A DNA stretch of 64,000 nucleotides from Jiangella alkaliphila (GTDB lineage Bacteria; Actinomycetota; Actinomycetes; Jiangellales; Jiangellaceae), in contig NZ_LT629791.1 of NCBI RefSeq assembly GCF_900105925.1, forward strand, positions 4,062,001 through 4,126,000, in the 5' to 3' direction. The notes under the pieces were generated by a model. That model ran no database searches. It was not told the origin of the DNA and worked only from the letters and a program-made list of their open reading frames with translations. How positions within the stretch are numbered: position 1 is the stretch's first letter; the number at the start of each line of letters is the position of its first letter. The position numbers and the translations under genes are program-made. Positions 1 to 7,808 of this stretch are shown here, piece after piece.

Positions 1-4
1 AGGG

Positions 5-481
5 TCAAGACGCGCTCCGCGCGCGCACCCGGCCGGGGATGACGTACCAGAACGCGACGAACCACAGCAGCGCGACGCCGCTGACGGTGACGGCCAGCCA
101 GCGCGACAGGACGACGTCGAGCGCGAGGAGCAGCCCGCCGCACACGGCGAGCATCAGCAGGAACAGACCACCGGCGGTCATTCTCGAGGCCATCGGGATC
201 ATTCTGTCGCGAACCTTCTGCCGGAACACCATCCGGTGGAACGACACGGGCGCGATCAGCAGCGCCATGGACATCGCCGAGACGACGATCGTCACCGCGA
301 ACACGTCCTGCGTGAAGTCGTCGGAGTCGCGGAACGGCGAGGTGAACGCGATGGTCAGGAGGAAGGCGAACAGGATCTGCACGCCTGTCTGGGCGATGCG
401 CAGCTCCTGGAGCAGCTCGTTCCAGTGCCGGTCGTACCGGTCGGCCTGGTCCTCGTCCCGCTTGTAGCCCTGTTCGCTCAC
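5..481 (-). CDS. DUF6328 family membrane protein
   Basis: Predicted small inner-membrane protein of 158 aa. The N-terminal 25 residues are charged and cytosolic-looking, followed by the NELLQELRIAQTGVQILFAF signature typical of the actinobacterial DUF6328 family. About four hydrophobic segments follow (roughly residues 32-48, 62-80, 103-122 and 128-148), ending in a basic tail. Function is unknown for the family. It is divergent from the DUF2510 gene that begins 86 bp away, so the two may share a promoter region. The stop codon lies at the very edge of the window but is inside it, so the gene is complete. Confidence 0.85.
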   Translation of the reverse strand: MSEQGYKRDEDQADRYDRHWNELLQELRIAQTGVQILFAFLLTIAFTSPFRDSDDFTQDVFAVTIVVSAMSMALLIAPVSFHRMVFRQKVRDRMIPMASRMTAGGLFLLMLAVCGGLLLALDVVLSRWLAVTVSGVALLWFVAFWYVIPGRVRARSAS

Positions 482-566
482 CGCTCCTCCTCGTGGGCCG
501 ACGACGCTGCTGGTTCACGCTGCGTTCACGCCGGCCTGTCAGCCTGGGAGCCGTGGGGGCGGACGG

Positions 567-1013
567 ATGACCGAGCGGCACGGCGAACCGCGACAGCCCG
601 GATGGTACCCGGACGAAGCGGGAAACATCCGCTGGTGGAACGGCCAGTTCTGGTCGCACACGTCGCAGTCTGCCGTGGTCCGGCAGGCGCAGGCGGCCCA
701 GCTGCCGGGCCGGTCCGCGGAGCCGCCGGCCCCGGAAGCGGCGGGCGACGGCCTGCTGCTCGGCGCCGGAGCGGTCGTCACCGGGCTGGTCGGCGCGGCG
801 GCGGGACTGTACGCGTTCGTCCAGCCGGTGGGCGAGCTCGGCAACTTCGCCGTGTTCCCGCCGGTCGTGCTGGGCATCGTGGCGGTCGGGCTGGGCATCG
901 GGGCGCTGCGACGGCGCCGGCTGCTGCTCGGCGTGGCGGGCGTCGTGGCGGGCACGGCGTCGTTCATGCTGACCGCGCTGCTCATCCTCGTGCTGGCGAC
1001 GCTGACGTTCTGA
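567..1013 (+). CDS. DUF2510 domain-containing membrane protein
   Basis: 148 aa. Residues 11-30 form the short DUF2510 module (PGWYPDEAG followed by RWWNGQFW), a Trp-rich cytosolic motif common at the N-terminus of actinobacterial membrane proteins. An Ala/Pro linker and three hydrophobic helices follow (about residues 58-80, 90-108 and 115-145). No enzymatic motif is visible. It precedes the larger membrane protein by 28 bp on the same strand, so the two are probably co-transcribed. Function unknown. Confidence 0.85.
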   Translation: MTERHGEPRQPGWYPDEAGNIRWWNGQFWSHTSQSAVVRQAQAAQLPGRSAEPPAPEAAGDGLLLGAGAVVTGLVGAAAGLYAFVQPVGELGNFAVFPPVVLGIVAVGLGIGALRRRRLLLGVAGVVAGTASFMLTALLILVLATLTF

Positions 1014-1041
1014 CGGCGCGGCGGTCGGTAGAGTCCGGCCT

Positions 1042-2106
1042 GTGGCAGACGACCTCGCCGACTACGAACGACGGTTCCGGCGCAGCGGGCTCCCGTTGTT
1101 CATCGAGGACTACAGCGCGAGCGAGGACATCTTCACCAGGGCCGCACCATGGCTGGCACTGGTGTTCCTGGGCGAGATGCTCGGCGCGACCGAGCTGGAG
1201 TGGCCGCTGCTGCTCAACGTCGTCGCGGCGCTGGGCGGGCTGGCGATCCTGATCGTCGCGTTCGGTGCTCTGAACCGGATCCGCGGCCGCCGCTTCCTGG
1301 AGCTGCCGCGCGAGGTCGGACGGCCCGAGCTGGCGGCGTTCGTGCTGGTCCCGGCGTTGCTGCCGCTGATCTTCGGCGGCCAGTGGCGGCAGTTCGCCGG
1401 CATCATCGCCGGCAACTCGCTGTTCCTGCTGCTGGTCTACCTGGTGGTCGGCTACGGACTCATCGCGACGGTGTTGTGGGCGCTCAGCCGCATGGCCGAC
1501 GAGCTGGCGGCTTCGTTGGGCCGGCTGGTCCGGACGCTGCCGCTGCTGCTGATCTTCTCGCTCGTGCTGTTCGTCAACGCCGAGATGTGGCAGATGTTCG
1601 GGAACATGCCGCGGGCGTTCGCCTTCGTGGTGATGGGGTTCCTGTTCGGGCTGGGGCTGGTGTTCTTCGCCGTCCGTGCGCCCGGGCTGGTGCGGCAGCT
1701 GGAGGCCGACCTCAACGCGGAGTCCCGGCCGCTGACCAGGCGGCAGCGGGTCAACGTCGGGCTGACGCTGGTGGTGAGCCAGATCCTGCAAGTGTCCGTC
1801 GTCAGCGCCGGCGTCGGCGGGTTCTTCGTCGCGTTCGGGCTGTTCGCGGTAACGCCGGAGGTGGGGGAGTCGTGGGCCGGCACCACCGGCGCGTGGAGCC
1901 AGGAGATCACCCTGTTCGGCCACGAGACCCTTTTGTCCGAGACGCTGCTGCGCGTGGCCGGTGGGATGGCGGCATTCACGGGGCTCTACTACGCCATCTC
2001 CATCCTCACCGACTCCACCTACCGCGACGAGTTCATGGCCGGCGTGACCACCGAGATGCGCGGCGTCTTCACCGCCCGCGCCGAGTACCTGGCGCTGCGC
2101 GACTGA
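1042..2106 (+). CDS. polytopic membrane protein of unknown function
   Basis: 354 aa from a GTG start. The N-terminal 35 residues are polar (DLADYERRFRR), then about eight to nine hydrophobic helices alternate with short basic loops, and the C-terminus is cytosolic. No transporter signature or catalytic motif was recognised. It lies 28 bp after the DUF2510 gene and ends only 6 bp from the convergent partner-protein gene, so there is no room for a separate terminator. The family is not recognised; a stress-related or general membrane role would be a guess. Confidence 0.75.
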   Translation: MADDLADYERRFRRSGLPLFIEDYSASEDIFTRAAPWLALVFLGEMLGATELEWPLLLNVVAALGGLAILIVAFGALNRIRGRRFLELPREVGRPELAAFVLVPALLPLIFGGQWRQFAGIIAGNSLFLLLVYLVVGYGLIATVLWALSRMADELAASLGRLVRTLPLLLIFSLVLFVNAEMWQMFGNMPRAFAFVVMGFLFGLGLVFFAVRAPGLVRQLEADLNAESRPLTRRQRVNVGLTLVVSQILQVSVVSAGVGGFFVAFGLFAVTPEVGESWAGTTGAWSQEITLFGHETLLSETLLRVAGGMAAFTGLYYAISILTDSTYRDEFMAGVTTEMRGVFTARAEYLALRD

Positions 2107-2112
2107 CCAGGC

Positions 2113-3204
2113 TCACAGGCCGGCGTCGCCGAGCGCCCAGACGTCGGCCAGCCGCGGCTCGTCGACCGGCACCGGGCCGACGGTCTCGGCGATCGCCAGC
2201 AGCTCCGCCTCGGACGCCTGCCCCTGCAGCGTCGCCGTGACCCCGTCGGTGGGCTGCCACGCCAGGAACGCCCCGGCGTCGCCGGCCGGCGGCAAGACCA
2301 GCGCCATCGCCCCGGCCACCGCCGTCACGCGGCTGCCGGCCCGGGCGTGCAGCCAGAGCGAGTCGTCCTCGTCGGCGACGGTGAGACGCAGGTCGTCCGG
2401 CCCGACGGCGGAGTAGCTGTAGTCGCCGGGGCGATCGATCCGGCCGGTGCCCTGGATGAGCTGCTCGGCGTCGGCGGCCACGGACCAGTCGCCGACGTCG
2501 AGCCGGCCGCCGTCGGTCCGCATGGTCTGGATCAGTTCGGCGATCTCGTCGTCGGACAGCTCGTCGCCGCGCACCGCCCAGGTGGCGCCGCCGGACTCCC
2601 AGTAGGCCGAGACGAAGCCCTCGGAGCGCTCGACGGTGACCTCCGTGTCGCCGGCGGCGAGCGTCGTGGCAGCTTCGGAGGTCACCATGACGGTGTCGTC
2701 GCTGACCCGCAGCACCAGCGCGCTGCGGGTGACGATGTCGCCGTCGACCTGGACGACGAGGACGCTCTGGTCGGCCGGATCCGGGCAGCCGGCGAGCTGC
2801 TGGACGGCCGCGGCGTTCTGGGCGGAGGCGTCCTCGGCGAACGCGCGCTCCGGCGCCGGGGCCGCGTCGGGCGACCACAGCAGCCGCAGCACCTCGGGCA
2901 CGCCGGCCGGCTCCATCACCGGGTCCGGCACCTCGCCGTCGCGGATGTCCGCATAGGTCTCGGGGCACGGGGTGGAGGTGCCGGACGCGGCCGGCTGCGG
3001 CCCGGCCGTGCCGCCGTCTCCGCTGATGGCCAGCGCCGACGGGACGGCGACCAGCGCGGCGGCGCCCACGGCCAGGCCGGCACCGGCCAGCCGGCGGCGC
3101 AGTCGCAGCTGGCGGGCGCGGCCGCGCAGCCGCTCGATCGGCGCGTACTCGCCGACCGGGACGTCGTTCAGCGCGCGGGCCAGCTCGTCGTCGTGCTCGG
3201 TCAT
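2113..3204 (-). CDS. putative sigma-factor partner: single-pass membrane protein
   Basis: 363 aa. A cytosolic N-terminal stretch of about 40 residues with an Arg-rich run (RGRARQLRLRRRLAG) precedes one transmembrane helix (about residues 40-60). The remaining 300 residues are extracytoplasmic and acidic. The start ATG overlaps the stop of the upstream ECF sigma gene (ATGA), so the two are translationally coupled. That layout is typical of an anti-sigma or sigma-modulating membrane protein, but no zinc-finger HxxxCxxC motif is visible in the cytosolic part. The role as anti-sigma factor is inferred from context alone. The distal domain was not recognised. Confidence 0.7.
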   Translation of the reverse strand: MTEHDDELARALNDVPVGEYAPIERLRGRARQLRLRRRLAGAGLAVGAAALVAVPSALAISGDGGTAGPQPAASGTSTPCPETYADIRDGEVPDPVMEPAGVPEVLRLLWSPDAAPAPERAFAEDASAQNAAAVQQLAGCPDPADQSVLVVQVDGDIVTRSALVLRVSDDTVMVTSEAATTLAAGDTEVTVERSEGFVSAYWESGGATWAVRGDELSDDEIAELIQTMRTDGGRLDVGDWSVAADAEQLIQGTGRIDRPGDYSYSAVGPDDLRLTVADEDDSLWLHARAGSRVTAVAGAMALVLPPAGDAGAFLAWQPTDGVTATLQGQASEAELLAIAETVGPVPVDEPRLADVWALGDAGL

Positions 3205-3686
3205 GGGGTCTCCTCACGGGTGAGTGCGGTCGCGAGCTGCTGCCGGGCGCGGCTCAGCGTCGACGCGACCGTGCCCCGGGTGATGCCCAGGGCGGCGGCG
3301 ATCTCGGGCTCGGTGAGGTCGAGGACGTACCGCATCGCGACGATCTGGCGGCTGCGTTCGGGCAGCGCCGCGACCGCCGTCCACAACCCGTCGTCGCGTG
3401 GTTCTGCGGCCGGGGTGTGCCGCTGCGGCTCCGCGGCGATGCGCTGCAGGTGCCGGCGCTCGAGCCGGGCGCGCCGCCAGCGCGACCGGACCTCGTTCAC
3501 CGCCACCTTCAGCAGCCACGTGACCGGCGCGTCCAGCGCCGCTGCGGCCGGCCAGCGGGCCAGCGCCCGGGCGAACGCCTCGGCGGTGGCCTCCTCGGCC
3601 AGGTCCCGGTCGCCGACGGCGACGGTCACCGCCCGCAGCACCCTCGGCCGCAGCGCGACGTACCAGTCGGCGAAGTCGTCGTCCAT
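3201..3686 (-). CDS. ECF RNA polymerase sigma factor
   Basis: About 161 aa from the ATG at MDDDFADWY; in-frame GTG codons lie at 3695 and 3710, so the start is uncertain. Region 2 is visible at residues 8-75 (core contact, with RDLAEEATAEAFARAL and TWLLKVAVNEVRSRWRR). Region 4 is at about 103-155, with the helix-turn-helix ALGITRGTVASTLSRARQQL. It should direct RNA polymerase to a small regulon, probably including itself. It overlaps the membrane partner gene by 4 bp. The same sigma/partner arrangement is repeated immediately upstream at 3736-5425, so the two pairs look like relatives by architecture. Confidence 0.9.
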   Translation of the reverse strand: MDDDFADWYVALRPRVLRAVTVAVGDRDLAEEATAEAFARALARWPAAAALDAPVTWLLKVAVNEVRSRWRRARLERRHLQRIAAEPQRHTPAAEPRDDGLWTAVAALPERSRQIVAMRYVLDLTEPEIAAALGITRGTVASTLSRARQQLATALTREETP

Positions 3687-3735
3687 CGTGCTCACACAGT
3701 CAACACGCACACGCCGCCGGAAGTGTTGAGTCCCC

Positions 3736-4911
3736 TCAATAGCCGAGCAGGTACGGGCTGTCGGGGGTGTCCGGATCGGCGTCGGCCGGACGCAGCTCGG
3801 TGGCCAGCTCGCAGTCGCCGTCCACGGTGCAGCGGACCAGCGCGGCCTCGGTGCCCTGGACGACGCTGAGCACGATCGACGTGGGCGACTCCCACCTCCT
3901 GTGCGCGATCCACTCGAACGCGACCCGCAGCACCTCGTCGCCGGTGCGTGCGTCGCGGAGCACCAGCTCGACGGGCGAGTCGGGCGCGTTCGGCCGGTCG
4001 CTCCCGGCGATGTAGCGCCCGTCGGGGGAGAAGGACGGATTCTTGCCGTCCTCGTACAGCCACAGGTCCTCGCCGGTCGCCAGGTCGGCCGCCACGTAGG
4101 CGCCGTCGCCGTCGTTGTACACCCCCAGGCCGACGGCCGGCGACATGGCGAGGAGGTCGGCGCCGACGGGCAGCTGGGTGATCGCGTCGTCGCCGACCTC
4201 CCAGGCGTGCACGCCCCGTTCCCCGTCGACCTCGGCGTTCAGGGCGAGGCGGCCGTCGGCCAGGAAGCCGGCCGGGCTGGCGTACGGGCTGGCCGACGCG
4301 GGCAGTTCGGCCAGGAGCTCACCGCCGGCGTCGGCGACCGAGACCGTGGTGGTGAAGGTCTGCTGCGTGTCGCGGATCACCTCCTCGTTCTGCACCGCCC
4401 ACGCCAGCCGCTCGCCATCGGCCGAGACCACCGGCGGTTCGACAAGGCCCGTTGCGAGTACGACCTGCTCGCCGTCGTCGCGCACGAGGGTCACCGTCGC
4501 GTGGGTCAGATCCGGCTCGCTCTGGGTCACGACGTAGCCGCCGCTGATCCGCTGGATGGTCGCCGGGTTCTCCGGCCTGCCCAGGTACTCGTACGGGGTC
4601 GTCGAGTCGCCGAAGTGCAGCGCACCGCCCTCGTACCAGGGCACCTCCGGCGCCGGCCCGATGCCGAGTTCGCCGAGGTCGACCACGCCGCCGCCGGCCG
4701 GATCGATGCCGGTGGTCGGGCCGTCGGTGCCGACGACGCCGACCACCAGCGCGGCGGCTGCCATGACCGCGGCCGCCGCCCCGCCGCCCACCGCGACCCG
4801 TGCCGTCCGCCGCGAACGACGCCCGCGCCGCATCGCGCCGTCGGCAAAGCCGGGCGGCACCTCCCGAACCGCGTCGTTTACGGCGGCCCTGAGCTGTTCC
4901 TCGACGTTCAT
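3736..4911 (-). CDS. membrane protein with beta-propeller-like extracytoplasmic domain
   Basis: 391 aa. A 40-residue cytosolic N-terminus (NVEEQLRAAVNDAVREVPPG, then basic) is followed by one transmembrane helix at about 38-62. The outer part of about 320 residues carries repeated blades of the TolB/WD40-like type, such as FSPDGRYIAGS and VSADGERLAWAV. The gene follows a SigE-type sigma gene with a single base between stop and start, so they are co-translated. By position it is the sigma factor's membrane partner. The N-terminal part lacks a recognisable zinc-finger anti-sigma motif, so regulation of the sigma factor is inference. Confidence 0.75.
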   Translation of the reverse strand: MNVEEQLRAAVNDAVREVPPGFADGAMRRGRRSRRTARVAVGGGAAAAVMAAAALVVGVVGTDGPTTGIDPAGGGVVDLGELGIGPAPEVPWYEGGALHFGDSTTPYEYLGRPENPATIQRISGGYVVTQSEPDLTHATVTLVRDDGEQVVLATGLVEPPVVSADGERLAWAVQNEEVIRDTQQTFTTTVSVADAGGELLAELPASASPYASPAGFLADGRLALNAEVDGERGVHAWEVGDDAITQLPVGADLLAMSPAVGLGVYNDGDGAYVAADLATGEDLWLYEDGKNPSFSPDGRYIAGSDRPNAPDSPVELVLRDARTGDEVLRVAFEWIAHRRWESPTSIVLSVVQGTEAALVRCTVDGDCELATELRPADADPDTPDSPYLLGY

Positions 4912-4912
4912 G

Positions 4913-5425
4913 TCACGCTCCGTCCAGAGTCGGTTCGAGGGCGAGGTCGCGCAGCTTCGCCAGCGCGCGGTGCGCTTGGCTGCGCACGGTCCCGGTCGAG
5001 CAGCCGAGCAGCGCGGCGATCTCGCGCTCGGACAGGTCCTCGTAGTAGCGCAGCACCAGCACGGCCCGCTGCCGCGGCGCCAGCCGTTGCAGCAGCGCCA
5101 GGACGTCCATGCGGTCGCCGACGGCCTCGACGGCGTCGGGCGCGGCGCGATCAGGGACGGCGTCGACCGGGTCCTCGCGCAGGACCAGGCGCCGGCGCCA
5201 GCGGCTGGCCTGGTCGTTGTAGATGATGCGGCGGACGTAGCCCTCGGGCTCGTCGATCTTGTGCCAGCGCCGGTACAGCTTGGCCAGCGCGCCCTGCACG
5301 AGGTCCTCGGCCACGTCCCGGTCGCCGCACAGCGCGTACGCCGTGCGGAGCAGCGCGAGCGACCGTCCGGCCACGAAGCGCCGGAACTCCTCGTCGTCCT
5401 GCGAATCCACCGTGCCTCCCGTCAT
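4913..5425 (-). CDS. SigE family ECF sigma factor
   Basis: 170 aa (GTG at 5410 is an alternative start). Region 2 spans about residues 14-80 (LALLRTAYALCGDRDVAEDL, then WHKIDEPEGYVRRIIYND). Region 4 spans about 108-160, with LAPRQRAVLVLRYYEDLSE and the recognition helix CSTGTVRSQAHRALAKLR. The latter is the hallmark of the actinobacterial SigE-type ECF group. It is the first gene of a sigma/membrane-partner pair and lies divergently from the SGNH hydrolase, with about 157 bp between. Its target promoters cannot be read from the window. Confidence 0.92.
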   Translation of the reverse strand: MTGGTVDSQDDEEFRRFVAGRSLALLRTAYALCGDRDVAEDLVQGALAKLYRRWHKIDEPEGYVRRIIYNDQASRWRRRLVLREDPVDAVPDRAAPDAVEAVGDRMDVLALLQRLAPRQRAVLVLRYYEDLSEREIAALLGCSTGTVRSQAHRALAKLRDLALEPTLDGA

Positions 5426-5582
5426 GGGCCCGTCACATCCGAGGACGCGTGGACGGCCCGGAACGCTGCATCGAACCTCCGGGATAGATCGTTACAATGC
5501 AACCGGATCGCCTGCACGCCCCGTCCTACAGGGTGAGCGGGCAGTTGCTCGCACCGGCCACGGTCACCCGGGGGGCTCCGCG

Positions 5583-6371
5583 ATGCCTCGTTCCACCCTG
5601 TCCTCGTTCTCGCTGCTGCTGGCCCTGGTCGCCGTCGGCGCCGTCGCCACCCAGATGATCGAGGACGACGTCGAGCTGCTGGCCGCTCCGTCGGCGCCGA
5701 CGTTGACGGCACCGGCGCCGCTGGCCGCCGAACCGCTGCCGCAGGTGCTCAGCGAGGACCGGACGGCGCCGGGCTCGGGCGAGCTGGGGGAGTGGCGCGG
5801 CACCACGCTGCGGACCAGCGACCCGGCGCAGTTCCAGGCGGTCAAGGACGCCGACGGCGTGCTGGTGGTGGGCGACTCCATCGCGCGGGCGGCGATCGAC
5901 GAGCTGACGGCGCGGCTGGCTTCGGCGCACGGGCTGCCGGTCGCCGTCAACGCGCAGCCGGGCCGGCCGACGGCGCCGGCGGTGGACTGGATCGTCGAGA
6001 ACGCCGCGCTCATCCCCGATCGCGGCGTCGTCGTGGTCGCCGGCGCGAACGACATCTTCGCGCCGCTGGGCTGGTGGCGGCAGGTCGAGCGGGTGCTGGC
6101 CGCCGCTGACGGCCGCCCGGTCTACTGGCTCACGGTGCACGTGGATCGCTGGCGCGGCGACGCGGCGCAGCGGGAGGCCGACCTGCAGAACTCGGCCTGG
6201 CTCAACGACCAGCTGCGCGCCGTCGCCGCCGAGCACCCGAACCTCGTGGTCGTCGACTGGGCCGGCGCGCTGACCGACGACTGGCTCAGCGACGGCGTGC
6301 ACCCGTCCGAGGCCGGCGTGCTGGCCTGGTGCGACCTGATCGGGACGGCGCTGGGCCTGACGGCGTCATGA
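5583..6371 (+). CDS. secreted SGNH/GDSL-type hydrolase
   Basis: 262 aa from ATG 5583. A signal-peptide-like N-terminus (about residues 1-22, SSFSLLLALVAVGAVAT) is followed by a Pro/Ala-rich spacer. The catalytic domain shows block I with the nucleophile Ser (VLVVGDSIARAA), the oxyanion block GAND, and the C-terminal catalytic DGVHP. These are the SGNH esterase/lipase/acyltransferase signatures. The substrate is unknown; extracytoplasmic esterases of this type act on acylated glycans or lipids. Its last 6 bp overlap the convergent kinase/oxidoreductase gene. Confidence 0.85.
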   Translation: MPRSTLSSFSLLLALVAVGAVATQMIEDDVELLAAPSAPTLTAPAPLAAEPLPQVLSEDRTAPGSGELGEWRGTTLRTSDPAQFQAVKDADGVLVVGDSIARAAIDELTARLASAHGLPVAVNAQPGRPTAPAVDWIVENAALIPDRGVVVVAGANDIFAPLGWWRQVERVLAAADGRPVYWLTVHVDRWRGDAAQREADLQNSAWLNDQLRAVAAEHPNLVVVDWAGALTDDWLSDGVHPSEAGVLAWCDLIGTALGLTAS

Positions 6372-7808
6372 GGCCGCGGCGATCGGGGCCAGCGCGCGGA
6401 CGTCGTCGGGCGAGGCGAGGTCCTGGACGGCGACGAAGATCGTGCCGACGCCGCGGGCGAACAGCTCGTGGTACCGCTCGGCCGTCTGCTCCGGCGTGGC
6501 GGCGTGGTGCTTGCGGGCGTACGCGGCCGCCGTCGCGTTGCCGCGGGCCTGCTCGACCCGCCGCCAGACGTCGTCGCGGTCGCGGCCGACGATCGGCAGG
6601 TCGAGGACGGTGACGGCGACGTCGCGGCCGGTGCGGTCGCGATGCTTCTCGAAGACCGCCAGCCGCTCGTCGAAGCCGTCGTCGGTGCGCAGGTTGCAGG
6701 CGTCGCCCAGCTCGGCGGCGATGCGCAGCGACCGGTCGCCGGACCCGCCCACGATGATCTCCGGCCGGCCGGCGGGCCGCGGGTAGGACGTCGTCTCCGG
6801 CAGCTCGACCCGGGTGCCGGAGTACGCCTTGGTGCCCGACGCCCACAGCGCGCGGATGAGCTCGACGGCGCGTTCCAGCTCGTCCAGCCGCTCCTTCGGG
6901 CCGGGGAAGGCCAGCCCGTGCACGTCGTGCTCGCGGGCGAACCAGCCGGCGCCGATGCCGACGAACGCCCGCCCGCCGCTCAGCACGTCCAGCGTGGCGA
7001 CCGCCTTCGCGATGATGCCGCCCGGACGGAACGTCACCGGCGTGCACAGCGGGCCGAGCCGCAGCCCGGTGCCGAGGCCGGCCAGCATGCCGAGCGTCGT
7101 GAACGACTCCGGGATCGGGTCCCAAGCGCGCCCGACCTGCGGGATCTGGATCAGGTGGTCCATCAGCGCCAGGCCCGCGAAGCCCGCCTCGTCGGCGGCC
7201 AGCGCGATCTCCTTGAGCCAGCCGGCCGGGTCGTTGCCCCACGGGAAGCGGGAGACCTGCAGGATCACCCGGCGGTCACTCGTCTCCGCGCCGGCTGTCG
7301 CCGGGCTCGGTGCGGCTGCTTCGGCGGGCGGGGCGTCGTCGCGGATCGTCACGACGAGGTCCCAGCCCTCGCCGTCCAGCTCGGCCCCGACCTGGCTCGC
7401 GCGGCGCAGCTGACCGACCAGAGCCGGCGCCGGGACCGGCCGGTCTCGGGCGGCGTTGCGGGCCCTGCACAGCTCGGCGGGCGTGTCGAACACGACGGCG
7501 ACGGCGGGCAGCCCGGCGTCGCGGGCGACGGCCAGGTAGCCGCGGCGGCGCTCGGCGTCGAGCCCCAGCGTGTCGACGACGACGGTCAGCCCGCGGCCGG
7601 CGCGAGCGGCGACGATCCGGTCCAGCAGCGCGAACGCGTCGTCGGTCGCGTCGAGGTCGTGCCGGCCGCTGCCGACCACGCCGCGCAGGTCGTCGGACGA
7701 GACGATCTCCTGCGCCCGGTAGCGGGCCCGCGCCCAGACCGACTTGCCCGCGCCGGAGGCGCCGACCAGCACCACCAGCGCCGGGTCCGGGATCGGCTGC
7801 GTCGTCAC
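6366..7808 (-). CDS. P-loop kinase fused to F420-type LLM-class oxidoreductase
   Basis: 480 aa with two domains. Residues 1-165 are an AAA_33/polynucleotide-kinase-like fold: Walker A GASGAGKS (about residues 16-23), then IVSSDDLRG and a TVVVDTLGL strand. Residues 180-480 form a luciferase-like TIM barrel, with VILQVSRFPWG, LALMDHL, LRLGPLCTPV and GIGAGWF as expected in F420-dependent LLM-class oxidoreductases. An Ala/Pro linker of about 20 residues joins them. The reaction and substrate are unknown. The gene is monocistronic, facing the SGNH gene. An artefactual fusion is unlikely because the frame is open and codon use is uniform. Confidence 0.85.
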   Translation of the reverse strand: MTTQPIPDPALVVLVGASGAGKSVWARARYRAQEIVSSDDLRGVVGSGRHDLDATDDAFALLDRIVAARAGRGLTVVVDTLGLDAERRRGYLAVARDAGLPAVAVVFDTPAELCRARNAARDRPVPAPALVGQLRRASQVGAELDGEGWDLVVTIRDDAPPAEAAAPSPATAGAETSDRRVILQVSRFPWGNDPAGWLKEIALAADEAGFAGLALMDHLIQIPQVGRAWDPIPESFTTLGMLAGLGTGLRLGPLCTPVTFRPGGIIAKAVATLDVLSGGRAFVGIGAGWFAREHDVHGLAFPGPKERLDELERAVELIRALWASGTKAYSGTRVELPETTSYPRPAGRPEIIVGGSGDRSLRIAAELGDACNLRTDDGFDERLAVFEKHRDRTGRDVAVTVLDLPIVGRDRDDVWRRVEQARGNATAAAYARKHHAATPEQTAERYHELFARGVGTIFVAVQDLASPDDVRALAPIAAAS

